Shown here in pieces: positions 45,329 to 53,964 of a stretch of DNA of 64,000 nucleotides. The position numbers were made by a program, and so were the translations under genes. The DNA comes from Flavobacterium amnicola (lineage in GTDB: Bacteria > Bacteroidota > Bacteroidia > Flavobacteriales > Flavobacteriaceae), in assembly GCF_004122165.1 (NCBI RefSeq), contig NZ_SBKO01000006.1, forward strand, positions 1-64,000. The letters run 5' to 3'. The stretch's first letter is position 1; every line of letters starts with the position of its first letter. The notes beneath the pieces were generated by a model. That model did no database searches. It was not told the origin of the DNA and saw only the letters and a list, made by a program, of their open reading frames with translations.

Positions 45329-46852
45329 TTATTGAACAGCTAACAAAGCGTTTGGCATTCCATAACCATATTCAGCATGTTTATTAGGATATAAATGAGA
45401 AGTTTGACGCATTTTTGCCAATACTTGATCACGAGTCCAGGTCGGATTTTTAGCCCAAACTAAAGCCGCAATACCTGCTGTTGTAGCAGTGGCTACCGAA
45501 GAACCACCCACATAATCTCCTTGCGCATCATAATAACTATTAACTGGAATATGATTCCCGGAAGCTCTCTCCATCATAATAGTAAAATCTACTTTACCAC
45601 CTGTATGACAAACATCACAAGCTTGATACGTACTTGCTTCTTTGATTCCTGTAACCGCAACTGTTTCAGCCATCCATGCTGGGAAAATTACACCCGCAAA
45701 TGTTGTAAAACTTGTAGAAGTACCAGCAGCACAGAATATTAATTTCCCTTTGCTGTAAGCATATCGTACACCATCTTCAATTTTGCCAACAGAAATTATA
45801 TGCCCCATTGACATCGAAATGATCTTTACATTGGCATTATTTCCTAACGCGGTAAAAGCATTCTTCACTCCATTTTGTTCGTGATATCCGTCAAGTACAA
45901 CGTTGGATGCAGCACGATAAGTTACAAGGTTTGCATTATAAGCAACTCCTACTGGCTGTCCTTTATCATTACGCGGAGCCGTCGCTACAGAAGCCATACT
46001 TGTTCCGTGACCACACAAATCATTTACTCCATCGGTACCTGTACTCCAAGGCCAAATAGAATCAACATACACCCCATATTTTTGGACCGTTCTTCCAGTA
46101 GAAAGTCCATTGTTAAAACTTGCATTTAGCAATGAATTTACCGTAGATGCACCAGAATCTACAACTCCTAAACCAATACCTTTTCCCGATGAATACGACC
46201 AAGCCGAAGGAATATTGTGTTTGTAAAAAGCCCAAGGTGCTTTGGCATTTGGCGTTACAATAGTATAATCTAGAGCATTTACAGCTTCTGATTCCAAACC
46301 ACATCCCGAAGAGGAAGCAATAGCATCTGTAGTCACATTTTTATTTTCATTAGCCCCATCATCTGTCATTCTAAAATCGGAAGGTTCTACATAACGAACA
46401 TAACCTAATCTTCTCAAGGCAATCACGGTTTCTTGCTTTTCTATAATCACATCTATTAGATTTAAATATGGATCGGCGTTAATTAGAATTTTAGCAATCG
46501 GTTTTCCTTCAAATTTAGAAATCAAACTTAAGAGTTGATTTTGCAAGTACACATGATTACTAGATTTACTTCGGTCGAAATCAGTTTTAGAATTTCCAAA
46601 ACCAATAGTACACACATTGTTTCCGTTTTGAAGTGCACTCCAAACCATATAATCGGATGTTGAACCCCAATTAAATTGTTTGTTTTGATTTACTTGTTCT
46701 AAAACTTTAGATTTTACCTCTACCGCCGACAGAGCGGTTTTTTGAGATTCAGGAATTGAAATTGACGCTTCGGTTGTTGTGGTATCTTCTTTAGTACACG
46801 AAGCCAGCGCAAACAGAGATATTGCGCAAAATTTTAAGAGTTTTTTTGTCAT
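45329..46852 (-). CDS. S8 subtilisin-family serine protease lipoprotein
   Basis: 507 aa from ATG 46852; the longer frame start 15 codons upstream is not favoured because the SPII signal (MTKKLLKFCAISLFALASC) begins here. The catalytic triad is visible: Asp in LGVVDSGAS, His in CGHGTSMAS, Ser in VGGSSVATATT. An N-terminal propeptide-like region of about 150 residues precedes the protease domain. There is no type IX C-terminal sorting domain, so lipid anchoring is the expected location. Confidence 0.9.
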   Translation of the reverse strand: MTKKLLKFCAISLFALASCTKEDTTTTEASISIPESQKTALSAVEVKSKVLEQVNQNKQFNWGSTSDYMVWSALQNGNNVCTIGFGNSKTDFDRSKSSNHVYLQNQLLSLISKFEGKPIAKILINADPYLNLIDVIIEKQETVIALRRLGYVRYVEPSDFRMTDDGANENKNVTTDAIASSSGCGLESEAVNALDYTIVTPNAKAPWAFYKHNIPSAWSYSSGKGIGLGVVDSGASTVNSLLNASFNNGLSTGRTVQKYGVYVDSIWPWSTGTDGVNDLCGHGTSMASVATAPRNDKGQPVGVAYNANLVTYRAASNVVLDGYHEQNGVKNAFTALGNNANVKIISMSMGHIISVGKIEDGVRYAYSKGKLIFCAAGTSTSFTTFAGVIFPAWMAETVAVTGIKEASTYQACDVCHTGGKVDFTIMMERASGNHIPVNSYYDAQGDYVGGSSVATATTAGIAALVWAKNPTWTRDQVLAKMRQTSHLYPNKHAEYGYGMPNALLAVQ

Positions 46853-46996
46853 TTTGGTTGGTTTTTCAGTTAATTCTTTTAAAAATATCAAAAACAATTA
46901 AAAAAATAATCACCAAATCGATGAATTGTAGCAAAATACCGATAAAAACACACTTAATTGATAATCAAGCAGTTTTAAAAAAAATACTTTCAAAAA

Positions 46997-47026
46997 TTGA
47001 AAAGAACAATTTTTCCCTTAAATTTG
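46997..47026 (+). promoter_or_regulatory. Consensus -33/-7 promoter of smpB, abutting the start codon
   Basis: TTG 46997-46999, N19, TAAATTTG 47019-47026: a full Bacteroidota consensus. Only 7 nt separate the box from ATG 47034, so the mRNA should have almost no leader. Confidence 0.6.
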
Positions 47027-47033
47027 CCAACCT

Positions 47034-47489
47034 ATGTTAAAAACAGTCAATATACTCAACAAAAGAGCCAAATTCGATTATGAAATTATCGATCGATATA
47101 CAGCTGGAATTGTTTTAACAGGAACCGAAATCAAATCCATACGATTAGGAAAAGCAGGTATTGCCGAAAGCTTTTGTGAATTTCACAATAATGAACTTTT
47201 TGTCATTAACTCGAATATTGAGGAGTATCATTTTGGCAATCAATTCAATCATAAAGCTAAAAGTGAACGCAAACTTCTTTTAAACAAAAAGGAGTTGAAA
47301 GGACTATTGAAGGATGTTCAAAACAAAGGGCTTACAATTGTTCCTTTGCGATTGTTTACCAACGAAAAAGGTTTGGCCAAATTAGATATTGCATTGTGTC
47401 GTGGTAAGAAAAATTATGACAAACGCGAAACTATAAAAGATCGCGACAACAAGCGCGATTTAGATCGAATAAAAAAAGACTATAAATAA
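47034..47489 (+). CDS. smpB: SsrA-binding protein SmpB
   Basis: Partner of tmRNA in trans-translation. 151 aa. Family motifs: [49 protein letters not shown], and the C-terminal tail [27 protein letters not shown] that mimics an mRNA/tRNA element. It ends 2 nt from the convergent pcm gene with no terminator between. Confidence 0.97.
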   Translation: MLKTVNILNKRAKFDYEIIDRYTAGIVLTGTEIKSIRLGKAGIAESFCEFHNNELFVINSNIEEYHFGNQFNHKAKSERKLLLNKKELKGLLKDVQNKGLTIVPLRLFTNEKGLAKLDIALCRGKKNYDKRETIKDRDNKRDLDRIKKDYK

Positions 47490-47491
47490 TT

Positions 47492-48133
47492 CTAATTTTT
47501 ATCTTCTAATAAAGGCACGAATCGGAAATCTCCTAATTCATGTTTTTCAAATTGTGTTTCGGTTTTTCGAATCAATAAAGTCATCACTTGTACATCTTCC
47601 CCAACAGGAATGACAAGTCTGCCACCAATTTTAAGTTGTGCCATTAAAGGTTGCGGAATAAAAGGAGCTCCGGCGGTTACGATAATACTATCAAAAGGAG
47701 CATAATTTGGCAATCCTTTATAACCATCGCCAAAGGAAAGATGTTTGGGACGTATTCCCATTTTAGGAAGTAATGTAGAGGTTTTTTTAAAAAGTTCGTT
47801 TTGACGTTCTACAGAATACACTTTAGCTCCCATCACACACAATACTGCCGTTTGATAACCTGAACCCGTTCCAATTTCTAATATTTTGTCGTCTTTTTTT
47901 ACTTGAAGCAATTCTGTCTGAAATGCCACAGTGTAGGGTTGTGAGATGGTTTGCCCTGCACCAATAGGAAAAGGTTTGTCTTGGTAGGCAAAATCCTCAA
48001 AACCGGATTCTAAAAAAAGATGTCTCGGTATCTTGTTGATGGCTTCCAAAACATTTTTATCAGTTATCCCTTTTTGTGACAAAAGTTTTACTAATTGATT
48101 TCTAAGCCCTTGATGTTTGTTGGTATCTTTCAA
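47492..48133 (-). CDS. pcm: Protein-L-isoaspartate O-methyltransferase
   Basis: 213 aa. Repairs isoaspartyl residues using S-adenosylmethionine. The N-terminal VLEAINKIPRHLFL and the active-site region GAGQTISQPYTVAFQTELLQ precede the SAM motif VLEIGTGSGYQTAVL (read as ILEIGTGSG) and the later IIVTAGAPFIPQPLMAQLK. Normal length. Confidence 0.95.
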   Translation of the reverse strand: MKDTNKHQGLRNQLVKLLSQKGITDKNVLEAINKIPRHLFLESGFEDFAYQDKPFPIGAGQTISQPYTVAFQTELLQVKKDDKILEIGTGSGYQTAVLCVMGAKVYSVERQNELFKKTSTLLPKMGIRPKHLSFGDGYKGLPNYAPFDSIIVTAGAPFIPQPLMAQLKIGGRLVIPVGEDVQVMTLLIRKTETQFEKHELGDFRFVPLLEDKN

Positions 48134-48204
48134 CTTTTTAAGTAATTATATTTGGTAAAAATAGGGCTAAAAAAAGTAAAAATCAAACAAGAAATCAATC
48201 AAAA

Positions 48205-48233
48205 CTTTGAACTTGAAACTTGAAACTTGAAAC
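48205..48233. repeat. CTTGAAA tandem phrase
   Basis: Consecutive units of CTTGAAA (with a first degenerate CTTTGAA) occur in the pcm-oxidoreductase gap. The unit supplies the TTG of the following promoter. Confidence 0.5.
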
Positions 48234-48250
48234 AAATAATATTACATTTG
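48220..48250 (+). promoter_or_regulatory. -33/-7 promoter of the Gfo/Idh/MocA gene
   Basis: TTG 48220-48222, N20, TACATTTG 48243-48250, then 16 nt to ATG 48267. Confidence 0.55.
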
Positions 48251-48266
48251 TTTAAAATACAATTCT

Positions 48267-49232
48267 ATGCTTAAAGTTGGCGTGTTAGGTGCTGGTCACC
48301 TTGGAAAAATACATTTACGATTACTTAAAGAATCAACCAAATACGAATTAGTAGGCTTTTATGATGAAAATCCGGAATATGCTGATAAAATTGCGGCCGA
48401 ATTTGGCTACAAACGATTTGACACCATTGCCAAATTAATTCACGCCGTTGATGTTATTGATATTGTTACTCCCACCCTTTCACATTACAAATGTGCTAAA
48501 GTATCTATTAAAAGTGGCAAGCACGTATTTATAGAAAAACCGATTGCTACCACCGTGGAAGAAGCCGAAGAAATTATTGCTTTAGCCAACGAATATAACG
48601 TAAAAGGGCAAGTGGGGCACGTAGAACGTTTCAATCCTGCCTTTAAAGCAGTGAAAGATAAAATTGAGAATCCGATGTTTATCGAGACACATCGTTTGGC
48701 CGAATTCAATCCGCGTGGTACTGATGTACCTGTGGTTTTAGATTTGATGATTCACGATATTGATGCCATTTTGAGTGTGGTACAATCGAAAGTAAAAAGC
48801 GTTAATGCAAGTGGTGTTTCCGTTTTAAGCGATTCACCCGATATTTCGAATGCCAGAATTGAATTTGAAAATGGTTGTGTAGCCAATATCACTTCAAGTC
48901 GTATTTCGATGAAAAACATGCGTAAATCGCGTTTCTTCCAAAAAGATGCCTACATCTCTGTCGATTATTTAGATAAAGTTTGTGAAGTTGTAAAAATGAA
49001 AGATGCACCAGAAGTTCCAGGTGATTTTGATATGATTTTACAAAATGCCGAGGGCGTAAAAAAACAAATCTATTATGACAATCCTTCTGTAGAACCAAAT
49101 AACGCGATTTTGGATGAGTTAGAATCGTTCGCCGATGCCATCAAAAATAACACTACTCCGGTAGTGACTTTGGAACAAGCTACAGAAGCATTACGCGTAG
49201 CCTACCAAATCATTGATTCAATGAAAAAATAA
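48267..49232 (+). CDS. Gfo/Idh/MocA-family oxidoreductase
   Basis: 321 aa. N-terminal Rossmann fold with GVLGAGHLGKIHLRLL at residues 4-19; the family signature EKP in HVFIEKPIATTVEEA near residue 90; the substrate His region GQVGHVERFNPAF and LMIHDIDAIL follow. Substrate unknown (sugars or related polyols are typical). It is followed by the 3-hydroxyacyl-CoA dehydrogenase gene after 28 nt. Confidence 0.88.
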   Translation: MLKVGVLGAGHLGKIHLRLLKESTKYELVGFYDENPEYADKIAAEFGYKRFDTIAKLIHAVDVIDIVTPTLSHYKCAKVSIKSGKHVFIEKPIATTVEEAEEIIALANEYNVKGQVGHVERFNPAFKAVKDKIENPMFIETHRLAEFNPRGTDVPVVLDLMIHDIDAILSVVQSKVKSVNASGVSVLSDSPDISNARIEFENGCVANITSSRISMKNMRKSRFFQKDAYISVDYLDKVCEVVKMKDAPEVPGDFDMILQNAEGVKKQIYYDNPSVEPNNAILDELESFADAIKNNTTPVVTLEQATEALRVAYQIIDSMKK

Positions 49233-49260
49233 TTAAAACTACTTTCAATATAAATACAAA

Positions 49261-50148
49261 ATGAAACACATTGCAGTAATTGGAGCAGGAACTATGGGTA
49301 ACGGAATTGCCCACACCTTTGCACAATCAGGATTTACCGTAAAACTTATCGATATTTCAGAAAAATCTTTAGAAAAAGGAATGGCAACAATTGCTGCGAA
49401 CCTTGACCGTATGGTGACTAAAGGTGCTATCACTGAAGAAGACAAACACAAAACAATTGGCAATATTATTACCTATACCGACATTAAAGACGGTGTCGTA
49501 GGTTGTGATTTAGTGGTGGAAGCTGCTACTGAAAACGTAGGCTTAAAACTGAATATCTTCAAGCAATTAAGTGACGTTTGTGATCACAACGTGATTTTAG
49601 CCTCTAACACTTCTTCTATTTCGATTACGCAAATCGCTGCGCAAGTAGTACATCCGGAGCGAGTTATCGGAATGCACTTCATGAACCCAGTGCCGATCAT
49701 GAAATTAGTAGAAATCATCCGTGGTTATTCTACGTCTGATGAAGTGACTAAAATCATTATGGATTTATCGGTAAAATTAGGTAAAACACCTACTGAAGTA
49801 AACGACTACCCTGGTTTTGTAGCCAACCGAATTTTAATGCCAATGATTAACGAATCGATTGAAACATTATACAATGGTGTAGCCGGCGTTCAAGAAATTG
49901 ACACGGTTATGAAATTAGGAATGGCGCACCCAATGGGACCTTTACAATTAGCTGATTTTATTGGACTAGACGTATGTTTATCGATTTTAAACGTAATGTA
50001 CGATGGCTTCAAAAATCCGAAATACGCTCCATGCCCATTGTTAGTGAACATGGTTATGGCGGGTAAATTAGGCGTAAAATCAGGAGAAGGTTTTTACGAT
50101 TATTCGGAAAGCAAAAAAGCAGAAAAAGTTTCGAAACAATTTTCATAA
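49261..50148 (+). CDS. 3-hydroxybutyryl-CoA dehydrogenase
   Basis: 295 aa. NAD-binding motif GAGTMGNGIAHTFAQSG at residues 7-23; catalytic region SNTSSISIT, GMHFMNPVPIMKLVEII with the active His, and FVANRILMPMINE with the Asn of the 3HCDH family. Length and architecture fit the single-domain enzyme of butanoate or beta-oxidation metabolism rather than multifunctional FadB. Confidence 0.92.
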   Translation: MKHIAVIGAGTMGNGIAHTFAQSGFTVKLIDISEKSLEKGMATIAANLDRMVTKGAITEEDKHKTIGNIITYTDIKDGVVGCDLVVEAATENVGLKLNIFKQLSDVCDHNVILASNTSSISITQIAAQVVHPERVIGMHFMNPVPIMKLVEIIRGYSTSDEVTKIIMDLSVKLGKTPTEVNDYPGFVANRILMPMINESIETLYNGVAGVQEIDTVMKLGMAHPMGPLQLADFIGLDVCLSILNVMYDGFKNPKYAPCPLLVNMVMAGKLGVKSGEGFYDYSESKKAEKVSKQFS

Positions 50149-50153
50149 TTAAC

Positions 50154-50212
50154 AATGGATAATTGATAATTGGTAGTTTTTAAAATGAATTGTTAATTAT
50201 TAATTATCCATT
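50154..50212. repeat. Long imperfect palindrome GGATAATT hairpin
   Basis: Arms AATGGATAATTGATAATT (50154-50171) and AATTATTAATTATCCATT (50195-50212) pair over 18 bp, one pair being G-U, with a 23-nt loop. It fills the gap between the dehydrogenase and DUF1015 genes. There is no T-tail, so it is not a classical terminator. Confidence 0.65.
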
Positions 50213-50225
50213 ATCAATTGAATAA

Positions 50226-51443
50226 ATGGCCAAAATAATTCCTTTCAAAGCCGTTCGTCCCGCACCTGATAAAGTCGGATTGGTTTCTTGTAGAATGTAC
50301 GATGATTATTCTCCTGCCGAACTAGCGGCATGGCTGAATTTTAATCCGTACTCGTTTTTACATGTTATTAATCCCGCTTATGCCAATGCGCAACGTATTA
50401 CTTCCGACAAGCGATTCAAGGCCGTAACGTTAAAATATAATGATTTCAAAAATGAAAAAATAGTATTTCAAGAAGAGAAACCGGTTTTTTATTTATACGA
50501 AATTCAGACCAAAACCAACTCTTTCACTGGAATTATTGCCGGAACTTCTATTGAAGATTATCAAAACGATGTCATCAAAAAACACGAAGATACGTTACAA
50601 TATCGCGTCGAACTTTTTAAAGATTATTTGCATCAAACTGGTTTTAATACCGAACCTGTTTTGATTACTTATCCTGATAGTACAGAAATCAATACCTTTA
50701 TTGCGATTCATAAAAAAAGTAAACCAATTTACGAGTTTTCGACCACCAATAAAGAAAAGCACACACTTTGGAAAATTGATACGGAAACCGAAATCAATTT
50801 ATTGATCGATCATTTTGCAAGTATTCCGAATTTATACATCGCCGATGGTCATCATCGTTCGGCTTCGGCAGAGTTATTATACGAACAAGACAAAGCTTCT
50901 GGAAACCCAAATTTGAATTATTTCATGAGTTTTTTAATTGCCGAAAGCAATGTCAAAATTTATGAATTTAACCGTGTAGTTCGCGATTTAAATGGGCACA
51001 CCCAAGAAGATTTCATAAAACTGGTTGCCAAAAATTTTGTCATTACAGATAAGCAAAGTGAATTGTTTCAACCCAAAAATAAATATGAGTTTGGCATGTA
51101 CCTTAACGGTAATTTTTATGCCTTACAATACAAACATAAAGAAAGTACCAAAGGGATTCTGGAAAACCTGGATGCTCAAATTTTGTATGATACTGTTTTG
51201 AATCCGATATTAGGATTGGAAGATTTACGAAACGACGAACGCATCGATTATTTACCAGGCAAGCAATCTATTTTACATATGAAAGAAATGATTGACGAAG
51301 AAGAATTTAAAGTCGGCTTTATGCTCTACCCTTCTGATATCAATGAAATAAAATTATTAGCTGACAACAATTTGATTATGCCACCCAAAAGTACCTATAT
51401 AGAGCCTAAATTTAGAAGTGGTCTTTTGATCTATGAGTTATAG
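50226..51443 (+). CDS. DUF1015 family protein
   Basis: 405 aa, cytoplasmic. The DUF1015 pattern is visible: PFKAVRPAPDKVGLVSCRMYDDYS at the start, NPYSFLHVINP, IADGHHRSASAELL near residue 215, and LRNDERIDYLPGKQ. The family often neighbours serine or phosphoglycerate metabolism; no enzymatic role can be called here. The yggS gene follows after 25 nt. Confidence 0.88.
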   Translation: MAKIIPFKAVRPAPDKVGLVSCRMYDDYSPAELAAWLNFNPYSFLHVINPAYANAQRITSDKRFKAVTLKYNDFKNEKIVFQEEKPVFYLYEIQTKTNSFTGIIAGTSIEDYQNDVIKKHEDTLQYRVELFKDYLHQTGFNTEPVLITYPDSTEINTFIAIHKKSKPIYEFSTTNKEKHTLWKIDTETEINLLIDHFASIPNLYIADGHHRSASAELLYEQDKASGNPNLNYFMSFLIAESNVKIYEFNRVVRDLNGHTQEDFIKLVAKNFVITDKQSELFQPKNKYEFGMYLNGNFYALQYKHKESTKGILENLDAQILYDTVLNPILGLEDLRNDERIDYLPGKQSILHMKEMIDEEEFKVGFMLYPSDINEIKLLADNNLIMPPKSTYIEPKFRSGLLIYEL

Positions 51444-51468
51444 CGTATCGCACACAAAGTAAAACACA

Positions 51469-52128
51469 ATGTCAATCCAACAAAACCTTAATAACATAAA
51501 GGCTACACTTCCACCACAAGTAACTTTAGTAGCGGTTTCCAAAACCAAACCTGTAAGTGACTTGATGGAAGCTTACAATGCCGGTCAGCGTATTTTTGGC
51601 GAAAATAAAATCCAGGAAATGACCGAAAAATGGGAAGTCATGCCAAAAGATATCGAATGGCATATGATTGGGCATGTACAGACTAATAAAGTTAAATTTA
51701 TGGCCGAATACGTGAGTTTAATTCACGGAGTTGACAGTCTGAAATTACTAGAAGAAATCAACAAACAAGCCAAAAAACACAATCGAATTATTCCTTGTTT
51801 ACTACAAATTTATATCGCAAAAGAAGAAACAAAATTCGGATTAGATGAAAAGGAATTGGAAGAGATTCTTCAATCTGAAGAAGTAAAACAAATGGATAAT
51901 ATAAAGATTACAGGCTTAATGGGAATGGCAACATTTACAGAAGACCAAAATCAAATCAAACAAGAATTCCAATATTTGAAATCTATTTTCGATAAAGTAA
52001 AATCATTATCAATTGCTAATTGTCAATTCTCAACCCTCTCGATGGGAATGAGTGGCGATTATCAATTAGCCATTGCATGTGGTAGTACCATGATTCGAGT
52101 TGGAAGTAGTATATTTGGAGGGAGATAA
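51469..52128 (+). CDS. PLP homeostasis protein (YggS/PROSC family)
   Basis: 219 aa TIM-barrel protein. PLP Lys is in LVAVSKTKPVSDL near residue 26; FGENKIQEM, WHMIGHVQTNKVKF and the C-terminal LSMGMSGDYQLAIACGSTMIRVGSSIFG fit the YBL036C/YggS family. It buffers pyridoxal phosphate and affects amino-acid pools. A nuclease gene starts about 16 nt downstream. Confidence 0.93.
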   Translation: MSIQQNLNNIKATLPPQVTLVAVSKTKPVSDLMEAYNAGQRIFGENKIQEMTEKWEVMPKDIEWHMIGHVQTNKVKFMAEYVSLIHGVDSLKLLEEINKQAKKHNRIIPCLLQIYIAKEETKFGLDEKELEEILQSEEVKQMDNIKITGLMGMATFTEDQNQIKQEFQYLKSIFDKVKSLSIANCQFSTLSMGMSGDYQLAIACGSTMIRVGSSIFGGR

Positions 52129-52144
52129 ATAAAAAAGAAATATT

Positions 52145-53506
52145 ATTTACTGCATACTCGACATAGAAACCACCGGAGGGCAATACAACGAAGAAGGTAT
52201 TACCGAAATCGCCATCTATAAATTTGATGGCCATGAGGTCATTGACCAATTTATAAGTTTGGTGAATCCTGAAAAGGAAATCCAACCCTTTGTAGTAAAA
52301 CTGACAGGAATTAACAACGCCATGCTTCGTAGTGCTCCTAAGTTTTATGAAGTAGCCAAACGCATTATTGAAATCACCGAAGATTGTATCGTAGTAGCGC
52401 ATAACGCTTCATTTGATTATCGCATTCTGCGAACCGAATTCCGTCGTTTGGGCTTTCATTTTCAAAGACCCACCTTGTGTACTGTAGAATTGTCTAAAAA
52501 ACTAATTCCGGACCAACCTTCCTACAGCTTAGGAAAACTCGTTCGCGGATTAGGAATTCCGGTTACCGACAGACATAGAGCCAGCGGAGATGCTTTAGCA
52601 ACGGTGAAATTATTCAAAATGCTATTGGCTAAAGATGCTGAAAAAAGTATTGTCAAAACGTTTGTCAAGACCGAAATTAAATCGGGCATGTCGCCAAAAT
52701 TATTAGATATTGTGGAAGCCTTACCAAGTAAAGTAGGCATTTATTATATCCATAATGAAAAAGGAGAACTCATTTATATTGGTAAAAGCCGAAACATAAA
52801 AAAAAGGGTCAACCAACATTTTACTGGAACGTCTAGCAAAAGTAAAAAGATACAACACGAAGTCTATACCGTAACTTTTGAAGAAACAGGAAGCGAATTA
52901 ATCGCACTTTTAAAAGAAAGTGATGAAATAAAAATCAACAAGCCGATTTACAACAGAGCACAACGCAAAACCATTTTCCCATGGGCGTTGTATGCTGACA
53001 TGGATGACAATGGGTATTTGGCTTTAAAAGTGTTAAAAGCAGATGGTCGTAAAAAGGAAATCACTTCATTTTCGAGCCAGCAGGAAGGCAAAAACGCTTT
53101 GTTTAAAATCACCGAAAAGCACCAACTCTGCCAGAAAGTAAACGGCTTATATGATACCAAAAAAGGGTGTTTTCAATACGACATCAAGCAATGTTTCGGC
53201 GCCTGTATAGGAAAGGAGCAACCCGAAGACTATAACATCAGAGTGGAGAATTTCATTCAAAATCATCAGTTCAACAATCAAAGTATGGTGATTATTGATA
53301 AGGGACGTTCCACCAATGAACGCAGTGCCGTTTTATTGGAAAATGGGATTTATAAAGGCTATTGTTTTTACGATTTAAATCATCAGATCAACAATCTAGA
53401 GATTTTAAAAACCATTATTATTCCGATGCAAAACAATCGGGACACGAGAAATATTATTCAAAATTTCATCAATAAAAAAAGAGTTCACAAAATTATTAAA
53501 TTCTAA
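52145..53506 (+). CDS. DnaQ-like exonuclease/GIY-YIG nuclease fusion with non-canonical start
   Basis: About 453 aa. Residues 1-170: DEDD exonuclease (ILDIETTGG motif I, VVAHNASFDYRILR motif II, HRASGDALATVKLF motif III). Residues about 195-280: GIY-YIG domain as in UvrC/Cho (GIYYIHNEKGELIYIGKSRNIKKRV). The C-terminal part has four Cys (CQKV, CFQYDIKQCFGACIG). The frame is closed by TAA at 52130, and between there and motif I no ATG, GTG or TTG exists in frame. The first usual start codon (TTG 52259) would delete motif I. I place the start at ATT 52145 by homology; ATT 52142 or ATA 52154 are alternatives. Likely role: DNA repair. Confidence 0.75.
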   Translation: MYCILDIETTGGQYNEEGITEIAIYKFDGHEVIDQFISLVNPEKEIQPFVVKLTGINNAMLRSAPKFYEVAKRIIEITEDCIVVAHNASFDYRILRTEFRRLGFHFQRPTLCTVELSKKLIPDQPSYSLGKLVRGLGIPVTDRHRASGDALATVKLFKMLLAKDAEKSIVKTFVKTEIKSGMSPKLLDIVEALPSKVGIYYIHNEKGELIYIGKSRNIKKRVNQHFTGTSSKSKKIQHEVYTVTFEETGSELIALLKESDEIKINKPIYNRAQRKTIFPWALYADMDDNGYLALKVLKADGRKKEITSFSSQQEGKNALFKITEKHQLCQKVNGLYDTKKGCFQYDIKQCFGACIGKEQPEDYNIRVENFIQNHQFNNQSMVIIDKGRSTNERSAVLLENGIYKGYCFYDLNHQINNLEILKTIIIPMQNNRDTRNIIQNFINKKRVHKIIKF

Positions 53507-53509
53507 AAA

Positions 53510-53893
53510 ATGGCAAAGAAAATCATATTTACTGAAAAAGCACCCGCGCCAATTGGCCCATACAGCCAAGCTGTTTTAAGCGGAAATACTTTATACACTT
53601 CTGGTCAAGTAGCGATAAATCCTGCTAACGGAGAATTGGTTTTAGACAATATTGAAGTGGAAACCGAACAAGTGATGCAAAACTTAAAAGCTGTTCTGGA
53701 AGCCGCTGATATGACTTTTGATAATGTCGTAAAAGCAACAATATTTATTATGAATATGGGCGATTTCGCCAGAATTAATGCGGTTTACGGAAAATATTTC
53801 AAAGAAGATATTGCACCCGCAAGAGAAACGGTACAAGTAGCCACCTTACCTAAAAATGTAAATATTGAAATTTCGGTGATTGCGATAAAATAG
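53510..53893 (+). CDS. ridA: RidA-family enamine/imine deaminase
   Basis: 127 aa, normal size. Hydrolyses reactive 2-aminoacrylate and related enamines. The family signature is intact: APAPIGPYSQAV at residues 11-22, LYTSGQVAINPANGEL, and the catalytic Arg in APARETVQVATLPKN. It lies 3 nt after the nuclease stop, so they are co-transcribed. Confidence 0.94.
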   Translation: MAKKIIFTEKAPAPIGPYSQAVLSGNTLYTSGQVAINPANGELVLDNIEVETEQVMQNLKAVLEAADMTFDNVVKATIFIMNMGDFARINAVYGKYFKEDIAPARETVQVATLPKNVNIEISVIAIK

Positions 53894-53915
53894 TTTTATC
53901 ATCAACAGTAAAAAA

Positions 53916-53952
53916 CAAAAACCCGAACCATTTCTGATTCGGGTTTTTTTTA
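53916..53952. terminator. Bidirectional terminator (ridA / dnaK)
   Basis: AAACCCGAA / TTCGGGTTT stem, ten-base loop, A- and T-runs. Confidence 0.85.
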
Positions 53953-53964
53953 TCTAAAAAAGAA

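Noticed and set aside
45521..46129. + strand ORFs inside the S8 protease gene
   Set aside because: Shadows in the opposite strand with Cys/Ser/Thr-rich, non-protein-like composition.
45329..46852. Type IX secretion cargo status of the S8, M14 and zinc proteases
   Set aside because: None has a recognisable C-terminal sorting domain; two carry lipoboxes instead.
52259..52261. TTG 52259 as start of the exonuclease/GIY-YIG gene
   Set aside because: Exonuclease motif I is encoded upstream in the same open frame, so this start would give an inactive truncated domain.
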